This document shows, one piece after another, positions 44,290 through 51,647 of a stretch of DNA of 64,000 bases. The notes below the pieces were generated by a model, which saw only the letters and a list, made by a program, of their open reading frames with translations, made no database searches and was not told where the DNA came from. Both the position numbers and the translations under genes were made by a program. How positions within the stretch are numbered: position 1 is the stretch's first letter; every line of letters begins with the position of its first letter. The stretch is from Melioribacteraceae bacterium (GTDB lineage: Bacteria > Bacteroidota > Ignavibacteria > Ignavibacteriales > Melioribacteraceae), in assembly GCA_035362835.1 (NCBI GenBank), contig DAOSDY010000001.1, forward strand, positions 868,001-932,000, read 5' to 3'.

Positions 44290-44721
44290 TTAATTCTTTT
44301 TTTCTTCAATCCGATATGTGTGTGTAATCTCAACCGATTTCTGAAGCATGGCAGTAACACTGCAGTATGTTTTCAGGGATAATTCAATAGCGCGCTCAAC
44401 AGCTTCTTTAGAAATCCCCTTGCCGTAAAAAACATACTCAAGATTTATTTTTGTATATACCTGGGGATGAGTCTCCTGAACATCGGCTGTAATATTCATT
44501 TCAAAGCCATCATATTCAATTTTTTTCTTTTTAAGGATTACAGCAACATCGCTTCCGGAGCATCCGGCCAACGAAAGCAGGATCAATTCTTTTGGTCGTA
44601 TGCCTGCATTGCTTCCGCCGAATTCCTCCGGGCCGTCCATAACCACCCAGTTATTGGAGTCTGTCTTTCCCGAAAATGTAATACCCTGAACCTGTTTTAC
44701 AAACGCTTTTTTTGTAGCCAT
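44290..44721 (-). CDS. OsmC family peroxiredoxin
   Basis: A 143-residue OsmC/Ohr-like protein. Two cysteines in the conserved places, LAGCSGSDVAVILKKKKI and KTYCSVTAML, form the thiol-based peroxidase centre. GPEEFGGSNAGIRPKELILLSLAGC is the family signature. It detoxifies organic peroxides. The SD GGAGAGAG lies just before the ATG. It is downstream of the cytosine deaminase gene on the same strand (70-base gap). Confidence 0.92.
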   Translation of the reverse strand: MATKKAFVKQVQGITFSGKTDSNNWVVMDGPEEFGGSNAGIRPKELILLSLAGCSGSDVAVILKKKKIEYDGFEMNITADVQETHPQVYTKINLEYVFYGKGISKEAVERAIELSLKTYCSVTAMLQKSVEITHTYRIEEKKN

Positions 44722-44791
44722 TTACTCTCTCCGTTTCAAATTATTTTAATGACTATATGATGAAAAATAATGCCTCCGGATTCAATTATTT

Positions 44792-45232
44792 TCAAATGCC
44801 TATATCCTCATTCCACAATGCGGGATTTGTCCGGATAAAATCCTCCATCAGCTTAATGCATTCATGATCGTTTACTATTTCGAGTTCTACACCGCAGGAC
44901 CTTACATAATCTTCAGGACCTTTGAATGTTTTGTTTTCACCAATAACTATTCTGGGGATTTTATAAAGCAGAGCCGCGCCGCTGCACATATCGCAGGGCG
45001 AAAGAGTTGAATAGAGCACCGCCCTCTGATAATCCTTTGCTGTTAACCGGCCGGCACTCTCGAGGCAATCCATTTCCGCATGAAGAATTGCGCTCCCTTT
45101 TTGAACGCGCCTGTTATGTCCGCGTCCGACTATTTCTCCGTCAATAACGAGAACGGAACCGATCGGAATTCCCCCCTCGTTCAGTCCTTTTCGCGCTTCT
45201 TCGATTGCCGCTGCTAAAAATTTGTCCTTCAT
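44792..45232 (-). CDS. Cytosine deaminase, yeast Fcy1-like
   Basis: A 146-residue zinc deaminase of the CDA superfamily. Zinc motifs are HAEMDCLESAG and LSPCDMCSGAALLY. The protein follows yeast cytosine deaminase Fcy1 very closely from memory: GSAILHAE (yeast GSATLHGE), TLSPCDMCSGA, IPRIVIGENKTFKG, and a C-terminal W-x-E-D-I-G. So deamination of cytosine to uracil is the best call; guanine or tRNA adenosine deamination is less likely because of the C-terminal match. The gene is 15 bases after the NCS2 permease gene, which fits nucleobase salvage. Confidence 0.85.
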   Translation of the reverse strand: MKDKFLAAAIEEARKGLNEGGIPIGSVLVIDGEIVGRGHNRRVQKGSAILHAEMDCLESAGRLTAKDYQRAVLYSTLSPCDMCSGAALLYKIPRIVIGENKTFKGPEDYVRSCGVELEIVNDHECIKLMEDFIRTNPALWNEDIGI

Positions 45233-45247
45233 ATTGATTCCTTGAAA

Positions 45248-46549
45248 TTAGTATGGATAAAAAAAGTAAAAAAGTATTGAGAAGAAAAAGAAGACCCACA
45301 TTCCGGATGAAACAGATTTTATTCTTCCTGCGACAAGCATGGTTAAAGGATAAATTACAAATCCTGCAGTCATCCCGATCCCCAGATTATATGTAAAACT
45401 CATCAGAGTCATCGTCACAAATACAGGAATCGTTTCTGCAAGATCATCGAACTTCAGATTTGATACCGGGCCAATCATAAGCAGTCCCACTATTATAAGA
45501 GCGGAGCCGTAGGCATAAGCGGGGATTGCAGCAAATAGAGGAGCGAAAAAGAGAGCTGTTAAAAAGAGAAGAGCGGTAACTACGGCAGTTAATCCGGATT
45601 TTCCACCCGCTTCGATCCCGGTGGCAGATTCGATATAAGAGCCGGTCGTAGTTGTACCGAGAAGCGCTCCTGCCACAGTAGCGAGTGCGTCGCTCAGCAT
45701 CGGTTTTTCAATTTCCGGAAGATTCCCGTTTTCATCAAGCATCTTTGCTTTGTAGCCGAGACCAAGTAAAGTACCCATAGTATCTACAAAATCCATTACA
45801 AAAACTACAAGTACTACTGAAATAAATCCCCATGTAAAAACACCTGCTATATCGAGTTTTAAAAGTACCGGACTTAAATCCGGCGGCATACTTACAATTT
45901 GATCCGGCAAAGGAGAAATCTTAAAAATAAATCCGATAACTGCGGTTACGATAATTCCGATAAGTATTGCGCCGTTTACCTTTTTGATCATCAGTATACC
46001 GATCAGAAGAAAAGAAACAATTCCCAGGAGTACAGTCGGATCTTTAAAGTTGCCCACGTGTACCGGAGCGCCGGGGACGCCGATTTTAACTATACCGGTT
46101 TCATTCAATCCAATAAATGTTAAAAACAAACCGATGCCCGCGGCAAATGCGATTTTCAGACTTTCCGGAATCGAGTTTGCAAGCCAGCTTCTAACTTTAA
46201 GCAGAGTAAGAAGCGTAAAAAGGAGTCCGCCCATAAAAATAGCGCCGAGAGCCGTTTGCCAGCTGTATCCGAGCACATTAACAACAGTATAAGCAATAAA
46301 TGCATTCTCGCCCATATAAGGAGCGATAGCAAAGGGGCGTTTGGCGTAGATTCCCATTAAAAGTGTGCCGAAGAAAGCGCTGATAATTGTTGCAACCATA
46401 GAAGCACCAAAAGGCATTCCCGCTGCTTCAAGAATTTTAGGATTAACAATTATTATATAAGCCATAGTTATGAATGTGGTTGCTCCTCCTATTATTTCCT
46501 GTTTAACGGAAGTGCCCAACCTGTCCAGTTCAAAATACTTATTAATCAT
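45248..46549 (-). CDS. NCS2 family nucleobase permease (AzgA/PbuG-like)
   Basis: A 433-residue permease with about 12-14 membrane spans. GGATTFITMAYIIIVNPKIL is the AzgA-like N-terminal signature. MDFVDTMGTLLGL and TTTTGSYIESATGIEAGGKSGL are the substrate-binding half-helices of the family. AzgA-type carriers take up adenine, guanine or hypoxanthine with protons. The direct link with a cytosine deaminase raises the possibility that this one moves cytosine or has a broad range. The two genes form an operon. Confidence 0.93.
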   Translation of the reverse strand: MINKYFELDRLGTSVKQEIIGGATTFITMAYIIIVNPKILEAAGMPFGASMVATIISAFFGTLLMGIYAKRPFAIAPYMGENAFIAYTVVNVLGYSWQTALGAIFMGGLLFTLLTLLKVRSWLANSIPESLKIAFAAGIGLFLTFIGLNETGIVKIGVPGAPVHVGNFKDPTVLLGIVSFLLIGILMIKKVNGAILIGIIVTAVIGFIFKISPLPDQIVSMPPDLSPVLLKLDIAGVFTWGFISVVLVVFVMDFVDTMGTLLGLGYKAKMLDENGNLPEIEKPMLSDALATVAGALLGTTTTGSYIESATGIEAGGKSGLTAVVTALLFLTALFFAPLFAAIPAYAYGSALIIVGLLMIGPVSNLKFDDLAETIPVFVTMTLMSFTYNLGIGMTAGFVIYPLTMLVAGRIKSVSSGMWVFFFFSILFYFFYPY

Positions 46550-46608
46550 GGCCGCCTCATTATAAGTTACCGAAATCTTTTGCTGCAGTAAGATCTATTA
46601 TATGAAAT

Positions 46609-46830
46609 CTATTTTCTAAAAAGGTAAAGTACTAACGAAATGATAATGCTAATGATTATTGATGAAGCGAGAGGAAAGTAAAACATGAAATTCCTGCCCT
46701 CGATTTTGATATCGCCGGGCAACTTACCGAGCATCGGAATCCGGTCCCAGTAACTTACAATCAATCCGGCTATCACAAGTACAATTCCGGTTATTATCAG
46801 AAACTTTCCGGCCGAGTGGAATTCATTCAT
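46609..46830 (-). CDS. DUF2905 family small membrane protein
   Basis: A 73-residue protein of two membrane helices (FLIITGIVLVIAGLIVSYW and FPLASSIIISIIISLVLYLF) flanking the conserved loop IPMLGKLPGDIKIEG. This is the DUF2905 signature. The function is unknown. It lies upstream of the NCS2 gene on the same strand and is divergent from the arginase gene. Confidence 0.9.
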   Translation of the reverse strand: MNEFHSAGKFLIITGIVLVIAGLIVSYWDRIPMLGKLPGDIKIEGRNFMFYFPLASSIIISIIISLVLYLFRK

Positions 46831-46938
46831 AACAAAAAGTGTTTTTAATAAATATAAAATAATTGAAATGAAGTTGCATAATTAAGTTTTTATATTTTAT
46901 TTGAATATATATCTAATAACACCACGGAAAGAAATGAT

Positions 46939-47864
46939 ATGAATCTTAAACAGCCAAGCAAACATATCGATATAATCGGGTTTCCAATGGATCTTGGGGC
47001 GGATCACAGAGGAGTTGACATGGGTCCATCGGCACTCAGAATCGCCGGTATTGAATCGAAACTTGAAAATCTCGGTTATACTGTTTCGGATCTGGGTGAT
47101 ATTGTTATCCAGAATCAGGAGAGACAGAAAGTAAAAAATCCGAATCTTAAATACCTCGACGAAATTGTAAAGCGAACCGAATCCCTCGCCCGCAAGGTTG
47201 AAAAGTCTCTTTCCGCCGGTAATTTTCCGCTATGCCTCGGCGGAGATCATTCGATGGCTATAGGTTCTGTTTCGGGTATTGCTTCCTACTGCAAAGCAAA
47301 TAAGATTGAACTTGGAATGATCTGGATTGACGCTCATGCGGACTTAAACACTGAAGAGACGACCCCCTCCGGGAATATTCATGGTATGAGTGTAGCTTCT
47401 CTTCTCGGTTTTGGAAATTCAATGCTTACCGGCCTTCATGGTTTCTCGCCCAAAATAAAACCGGAAAATGTGGTAATGATCGGCCTCAGAAGCGTAGACC
47501 CCGGAGAACGGGAACTGATAAAAAAATTAACCTGAAATCTTTTACCATGACGGAAATCGACCGGAAAGGAATCGGATTTATTATTGACAAGAGTCTGAAG
47601 GACCTTAAATCGAGGGTGGACCATATACACGTAAGTTTTGATGTCGACAGTATCGATCCTTCAATTGCACCGGGAGTAGGAACACCCGTAAGCGGAGGAC
47701 TTAATTACAGGGAGGCGCACCTGCTAATGGAAACAATTGCAGAATGCGGATGTATGTCTTCTCTTGAAGTTGCCGAGATTAATCCGATACTTGATAATAA
47801 GAACAGGAGCGCAGAAATTACTGCCGAGCTTATTGCATCGGGCCTGGGACAAAGAATTTTATAA
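46939..47864 (+). CDS. rocF: Arginase/ureohydrolase, reading frame interrupted at an A7 run
   Basis: A ureohydrolase gene in two frames. Frame one (46939-47535) gives 198 residues with GGDHSMAIG and DAHADLN metal motifs. Frame two (from 47526 or the ATG at 47547, to 47864) holds SFDVDSIDPSIAPGVGTP. The two join without a gap if the ribosome slips by -1 at AAAAAAA (47520-47526) with codons A AAA AAA; the joined protein has about 308 residues, the normal arginase size. GGAG lies 13 bases before the run. Either the gene has a one-base loss, or the assembly lacks one A, or slippage or programmed frameshifting restores the product. It converts arginine to ornithine and urea; agmatinase is less likely. 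Confidence 0.85.
47520..47526 (+). other. A7 heptamer, candidate slippery site in the arginase gene
   Basis: The run reads A AAA AAA in the zero frame, the form needed for -1 tandem slippage. One more A would also restore a single open frame. This is the exact position where the two arginase frames join. Confidence 0.6.
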
Positions 47865-47947
47865 GTCCGATATTCTTCGAAGTATTGTTACCGTCGGCTT
47901 TAATTTTTATATTCAAATCGAAAATCTAAACTATAGAGAACTGAAAA

Positions 47948-48556
47948 TTGAAACTGAAGCCGTTAATACCAAAATCGGAGATTAGAAAAATTGTTGCGGC
48001 CCGCAGGAACGAATTCCCCGCGGAAGATCTGAAAAATAAAACGAAGATGATCTTCGACCGATTTATTGCAACAGACGATTTTGTTAATGCTTTACGGATT
48101 CATACTTATATATCTACACGTCCGGGCGAAATCGACACGCGGGAACTTGTTAATCATATGGACCGGTGCGGCAAACAGATTGTTATTCCAAAACTTCACA
48201 AAAAGAATGGCTACTTTCAGCGGGCAAACTTTATAAGCTGGGACCACATGGTAAAAAACAGCGACGGTTACCTGGAACCTGCTGTTGGCCTTGATGATGA
48301 TTTGAGCGATATCGATCTTGTAATTGTTCCAACGGTTGCTGTATCTGTTCTGGGTCAGCGTGTCGGCTACGGCGGAGGATTTTACGACCGATTATTAAAG
48401 AATACGTTTGCAAAGAAAATTGTCCTGGCCTTCGAGTTCCAGGTTTTCGAGTACATTGAATCGACTGTTCACGATATTAGAATCGATAAAATAATTACAG
48501 AGCTGAGGATTATAAATACACGGCAGCCGATCGACAGAACATCTGAATTGCTATAA
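47948..48556 (+). CDS. 5-formyltetrahydrofolate cyclo-ligase
   Basis: A 202-residue enzyme of the MTHFS family that converts 5-formyl-THF to 5,10-methenyl-THF with ATP. KSEIRKIVAARRNEFP is the family's N-terminal helix. TRPGEIDTRELVNHM and LGQRVGYGGGFYDRLL are the ATP and folate-binding segments. The start is a TTG with AGAGAAC upstream, since no suitable ATG is near. It follows the arginase gene by 83 bases and precedes the PspC-domain gene by 8 bases. Confidence 0.92.
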   Translation: MKLKPLIPKSEIRKIVAARRNEFPAEDLKNKTKMIFDRFIATDDFVNALRIHTYISTRPGEIDTRELVNHMDRCGKQIVIPKLHKKNGYFQRANFISWDHMVKNSDGYLEPAVGLDDDLSDIDLVIVPTVAVSVLGQRVGYGGGFYDRLLKNTFAKKIVLAFEFQVFEYIESTVHDIRIDKIITELRIINTRQPIDRTSELL

Positions 48557-48564
48557 CCGCATTA

Positions 48565-49257
48565 ATGCAAGAAGAAAACTTCCCCGACATATTTAACGAG
48601 CAATACGATTCCGGACATCCCCCCGAATCATATAATAAAAAACTTGAGCGTTCAAACAGCGACCATATTATTGCAGGAACATGTGCCGGTATTGCAAAAT
48701 ACTTTAATACCGAGCCAGCCGTCATAAGGATATTTTTTATACTCACAATTCTTCTCGGTTTCTGGAGTATTGCGGCATATCTGATTGCTTCCTACTTAAT
48801 ACCGAAAGAGAAAGATTCCCGGGAGTTGTCTTCAGAAGAGAAAAAGCAATTGAAGAAAACAAATTTCAGAACTGTTCTAAGCGGTGTCATGATCTATACC
48901 GGAATATATTCCGGATTCGCATCAATCGGTTTTTACTCGCCGTGGGGATTCTGGATTTTTAACTACAGTTATATTCTGCCGTTTATAGCAATAGGGTTTG
49001 GTATTTTTCTTTTCTTTAATTACGTAAGGGATGAAATTGAGTACTCTACTCCACCTGCAATTAAATTCTACCGTTCCAGAGAGAATAAGATCTTTTTCGG
49101 AGTGTGCGTTGGACTGGGCCGGTATCTGAACAACACCGATCCTACTTCGATACGGATTATTATCGTCGTTGCTTCAATGCTCACACTCGGACTTTTAATT
49201 CCGGCCTACTTATTAATTGCCCTGCTTTCAAATTACGACGATGCCGGTGAAATATGA
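48565..49257 (+). CDS. Double PspC-domain membrane protein
   Basis: A 230-residue protein with two PspC domains, each with a cytosolic start and a membrane hairpin. The first is NSDHIIAGTCAGIAKYFNTEP (about 30-90). The second is ENKIFFGVCVGLGRYLNNTDP (about 165-225). A membrane region lies between. PspC proteins sense membrane stress. The ATG of the next gene overlaps by 4 bases. Together with the downstream membrane protein and the ECF/anti-sigma pair it suggests an envelope stress island. Confidence 0.9.
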   Translation: MQEENFPDIFNEQYDSGHPPESYNKKLERSNSDHIIAGTCAGIAKYFNTEPAVIRIFFILTILLGFWSIAAYLIASYLIPKEKDSRELSSEEKKQLKKTNFRTVLSGVMIYTGIYSGFASIGFYSPWGFWIFNYSYILPFIAIGFGIFLFFNYVRDEIEYSTPPAIKFYRSRENKIFFGVCVGLGRYLNNTDPTSIRIIIVVASMLTLGLLIPAYLLIALLSNYDDAGEI

Positions 49258-49757
49258 TCAGCTATAAGAAAATATCGGGATTGGTTTTAATTTTATCGGG
49301 TATTGCTCTTATGCTTCAGAGTATAAAAGTTCTTGAGGATGATATGAGCCGGACTGTGGGGGCTGCGTTTCTGTTACAGGGATTGGCCTCTGTTCATCTT
49401 TCATTGAAAACGAACAGAAGGGATTTTCTTTTCCTTTTCACGGTCGTTTTTCTGATCGGAATTATTTTGATTACAAGTTCCTATTTCGAAATAATCGAAT
49501 CGCGCGGACTTGTCTTTTCTTCAATACTTTTCATAACAGGGGCCGGGTTGTTAATTCTGTTCATAGACAACCCAGCGGAAAAGAAATTTTTATATTCAGG
49601 TATAACCTTAGTATTAACCGGAATTGCGTCTGTAACATTCCTGAGAGAATTGGGGATTGCCGGATTAGCAAATAAACTGGGTAATGCCGCTGAAGATTTC
49701 TGGCCTGTTATTCTCACGCTATCGGGATTAGTCCTGTTTCTTAACAGGAACAGGTAG
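49254..49757 (+). CDS. LiaF-like membrane protein
   Basis: A 167-residue protein with about five hydrophobic segments. It starts MISYKKISGLVLILSGIALML and ends FWPVILTLSGLVLFLNRNR. FWPVILILxGLxLL at the C-terminus is typical of LiaI/LiaF and DUF5668-like transmembrane regions. No cytosolic domain of note. Coupled to the PspC gene by a 4-base overlap. Confidence 0.7.
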   Translation: MISYKKISGLVLILSGIALMLQSIKVLEDDMSRTVGAAFLLQGLASVHLSLKTNRRDFLFLFTVVFLIGIILITSSYFEIIESRGLVFSSILFITGAGLLILFIDNPAEKKFLYSGITLVLTGIASVTFLRELGIAGLANKLGNAAEDFWPVILTLSGLVLFLNRNR

Positions 49758-49767
49758 CCGCTTACAA

Positions 49768-50865
49768 TTATCTCCTCGGGTTTATGGAACCTTCAAGATA
49801 ACTTTGAATTGAAGGTGTGGGAGAACCGGTATTAGATTCGATTGTAATTTTTATTTTATCGATCTGCTCTCTGGGTAAAAACGGGAAGGATGTTAATCTT
49901 AAATATTCGTTCTGATTCGGAGTGTAAACCCCTATTGAGTACGACTGATTTTTACTAACCACCCAAATCTGGTAACCCTGATTCGGTTGAAGCGGTTTTA
50001 CATTCTTAAACTGTATCAATCCTTCTTTCTGATCGAATGCAAGAAGTAAACGCGCGGAACCTTTTTCAGTAATTTCGATCGGGTTCAAATTAATCACTGT
50101 AACATCTTTATTATTGAAAAACTCAATAAGAGAAATATAATTGCTTATAAAATTATTCGAGGTTGAAAGTTCGCTTCGCAGCGAAGTTACCTCCCTATCA
50201 AGATCTTCAATTTTGTTGTTCAACTCACTAATGGATGAATACGAATAATAACCTAGAATCGTGAATAAAAGGAGAACCAGAATTATTGCAAGCCAGCCGG
50301 ATAAACTACCGGAGGACTTGTCTTCACTCTGAGAAGGCTGCACCGTTGAAGGGGACTGATTATTAAACAATGCCTGAGGATTTTCCGGGAGTACGCTTCC
50401 CACCTGAGTAAAATGAGAAGTTTTTTCTTTCTCAAGCTCTGCAGTAAGGTTTTCAATTTTTGAAAAGCCCGTTTTCTTGTCCCCCTTTCCGAACGATAAC
50501 GTATTTTTCTTTTCACTCCGTGTTTCAGAAAGAAATGTCTTGCCGGAGATTGTTTTGGCTGCTGTAAAAGTGCCTGCCCCGCCCACGGTTTGAACTGTCT
50601 TTTTCCTTTCCTCTCTTATACGGGTCTTTATCTCGTCCTGCATGCTAATCAGTTTCTTTGCAATATTATCTTTAATTGCAGGATCCGGATTTTCAATATC
50701 CAGGATTACAGGGATCATCGAAACAATATTCTGCAGGTCGCCGAGCTCGCTTTCCGGCAATTCACCGCCAGCAGTAAAATAATCCTTGAATTGAACAAAG
50801 TTCTCTTTATCCATACATCCGGCAGCAAAGGCAGCAATCATTTCGCTCAAAGGATTGGAAGCCAT
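49768..50865 (-). CDS. Anti-sigma factor, RskA-like
   Basis: A 365-residue membrane-bound anti-sigma factor. The N-terminal cytosolic part has the helical anti-sigma domain (about 1-75; NPLSEMIAAFAAGCMDKENFVQF). A Lys/Ser-rich linker leads to a single span (SGWLAIILVLLLFTILGYY, about 190-210). A short coiled coil (ELNNKIEDLDREVTSLRSEL) precedes the periplasmic RskA domain: LLAFDQKEGLIQFKNVKPL and YQIWVVSKNQSYSIGVYTP. It is 4 bases downstream of the ECF sigma gene, its expected partner. Confidence 0.9.
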   Translation of the reverse strand: MASNPLSEMIAAFAAGCMDKENFVQFKDYFTAGGELPESELGDLQNIVSMIPVILDIENPDPAIKDNIAKKLISMQDEIKTRIREERKKTVQTVGGAGTFTAAKTISGKTFLSETRSEKKNTLSFGKGDKKTGFSKIENLTAELEKEKTSHFTQVGSVLPENPQALFNNQSPSTVQPSQSEDKSSGSLSGWLAIILVLLLFTILGYYSYSSISELNNKIEDLDREVTSLRSELSTSNNFISNYISLIEFFNNKDVTVINLNPIEITEKGSARLLLAFDQKEGLIQFKNVKPLQPNQGYQIWVVSKNQSYSIGVYTPNQNEYLRLTSFPFLPREQIDKIKITIESNTGSPTPSIQSYLEGSINPRR

Positions 50866-50869
50866 TCGA

Positions 50870-51448
50870 TTACTCCTTCACCATAAAATCTCTAAGACTG
50901 TGCAATGCAGTCATTACTTTGCTTCTTACCGTATCGATTGGAACATTTAGTTTGTCCGCTATCTCGTCTATAGTATAACCTTCGTAATAAGCTAAATGAA
51001 GAACATATTTTTGAGTGTCGGTCAGCTTTGTTAGTGCTCTTTCAACTTTTGGCTTCAGACTTACAGCGGTTTTGAAATCGAGACTATCCATTTCTTCAGG
51101 GAAAGCGGGAAGTATAAAATAATTTTCGTAATCATCGTCATAAAACTGAACGGTATTATTTGCAACTCTTTCTCTTCTGAGAGAATCTACGGCCTTATTT
51201 CGCGTAAGCGTAACAAGCCAGCTGAAGACCGATCCGCTTCTGAAATTGAAGTTGTTTGCCTTTCTCCAGATAATTACAAAAACTTCAACGAGAATCTGTT
51301 CGGCACTAATCTGATCCGGTGAGATCTTTTTAATAACGGTATAGAGGAGGGACGAATAACGGTCGTACAGCTCTTCAAGCGCCCTCGACTCAAACCTGGC
51401 GATTTCGTGCATCAATTCTAAATCGCTTAAGTCTTTGAATTTGTTCAA
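50870..51448 (-). CDS. ECF RNA polymerase sigma factor (SigK/RpoE-like)
   Basis: A 192-residue ECF sigma factor. The sigma-2 region is LEELYDRYSSLLYTVIKKI with SVFSWLVTLTRNKAVDSLRR. The sigma-4 region is LHLAYYEGYTIDEIADKLNVPIDTVRSKVMTAL, an HTH that reads -35. The start is TTG with GGTGAG just upstream; an ATG 13 codons later would cut into the conserved LELM..IA segment. A housekeeping-type promoter is just upstream. The partner anti-sigma gene follows. Confidence 0.95.
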   Translation of the reverse strand: MNKFKDLSDLELMHEIARFESRALEELYDRYSSLLYTVIKKISPDQISAEQILVEVFVIIWRKANNFNFRSGSVFSWLVTLTRNKAVDSLRRERVANNTVQFYDDDYENYFILPAFPEEMDSLDFKTAVSLKPKVERALTKLTDTQKYVLHLAYYEGYTIDEIADKLNVPIDTVRSKVMTALHSLRDFMVKE

Positions 51449-51479
51449 TTCTCACCAGTTTTTATTTATTTGAAGCAAT

Positions 51480-51511
51480 CAAAGGTATGATATGAGTGAA
51501 TAAAAATCAAT
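51480..51511 (-). promoter_or_regulatory. Bacteroidota-type promoter of the ECF sigma gene
   Basis: On the minus strand ATTG (51508-51511), 20 bases, then TACCTTTG (51480-51487), a full match to TAnnTTTG. The start site would be about 25 bases before the TTG start codon. Confidence 0.6.
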
Positions 51512-51620
51512 TTAGAGATATTTGTTTCAATCTAAACTAAGTCCAGGAAACCGGACTGCAATCATGATTTTCAATTGAATCAGGTCAGGGTTCATTAATT
51601 ATATAGATTCAACTTTTTAT

Positions 51621-51628
51621 TATATTTG
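51621..51628 (+). promoter_or_regulatory. Possible -7 box of alaS
   Basis: TATATTTG matches the Bacteroidota -7 box TAnnTTTG, 20 bases before the alaS start. No good -33 box is seen, so the call is tentative. Confidence 0.4.
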
Positions 51629-51647
51629 CAGCACTTTTTAGCAGAGA

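Noticed and set aside
47737..47985. An 82-residue frame across the end of arginase and the gap
   Set aside because: It overlaps the second part of arginase in another frame and has no family features.
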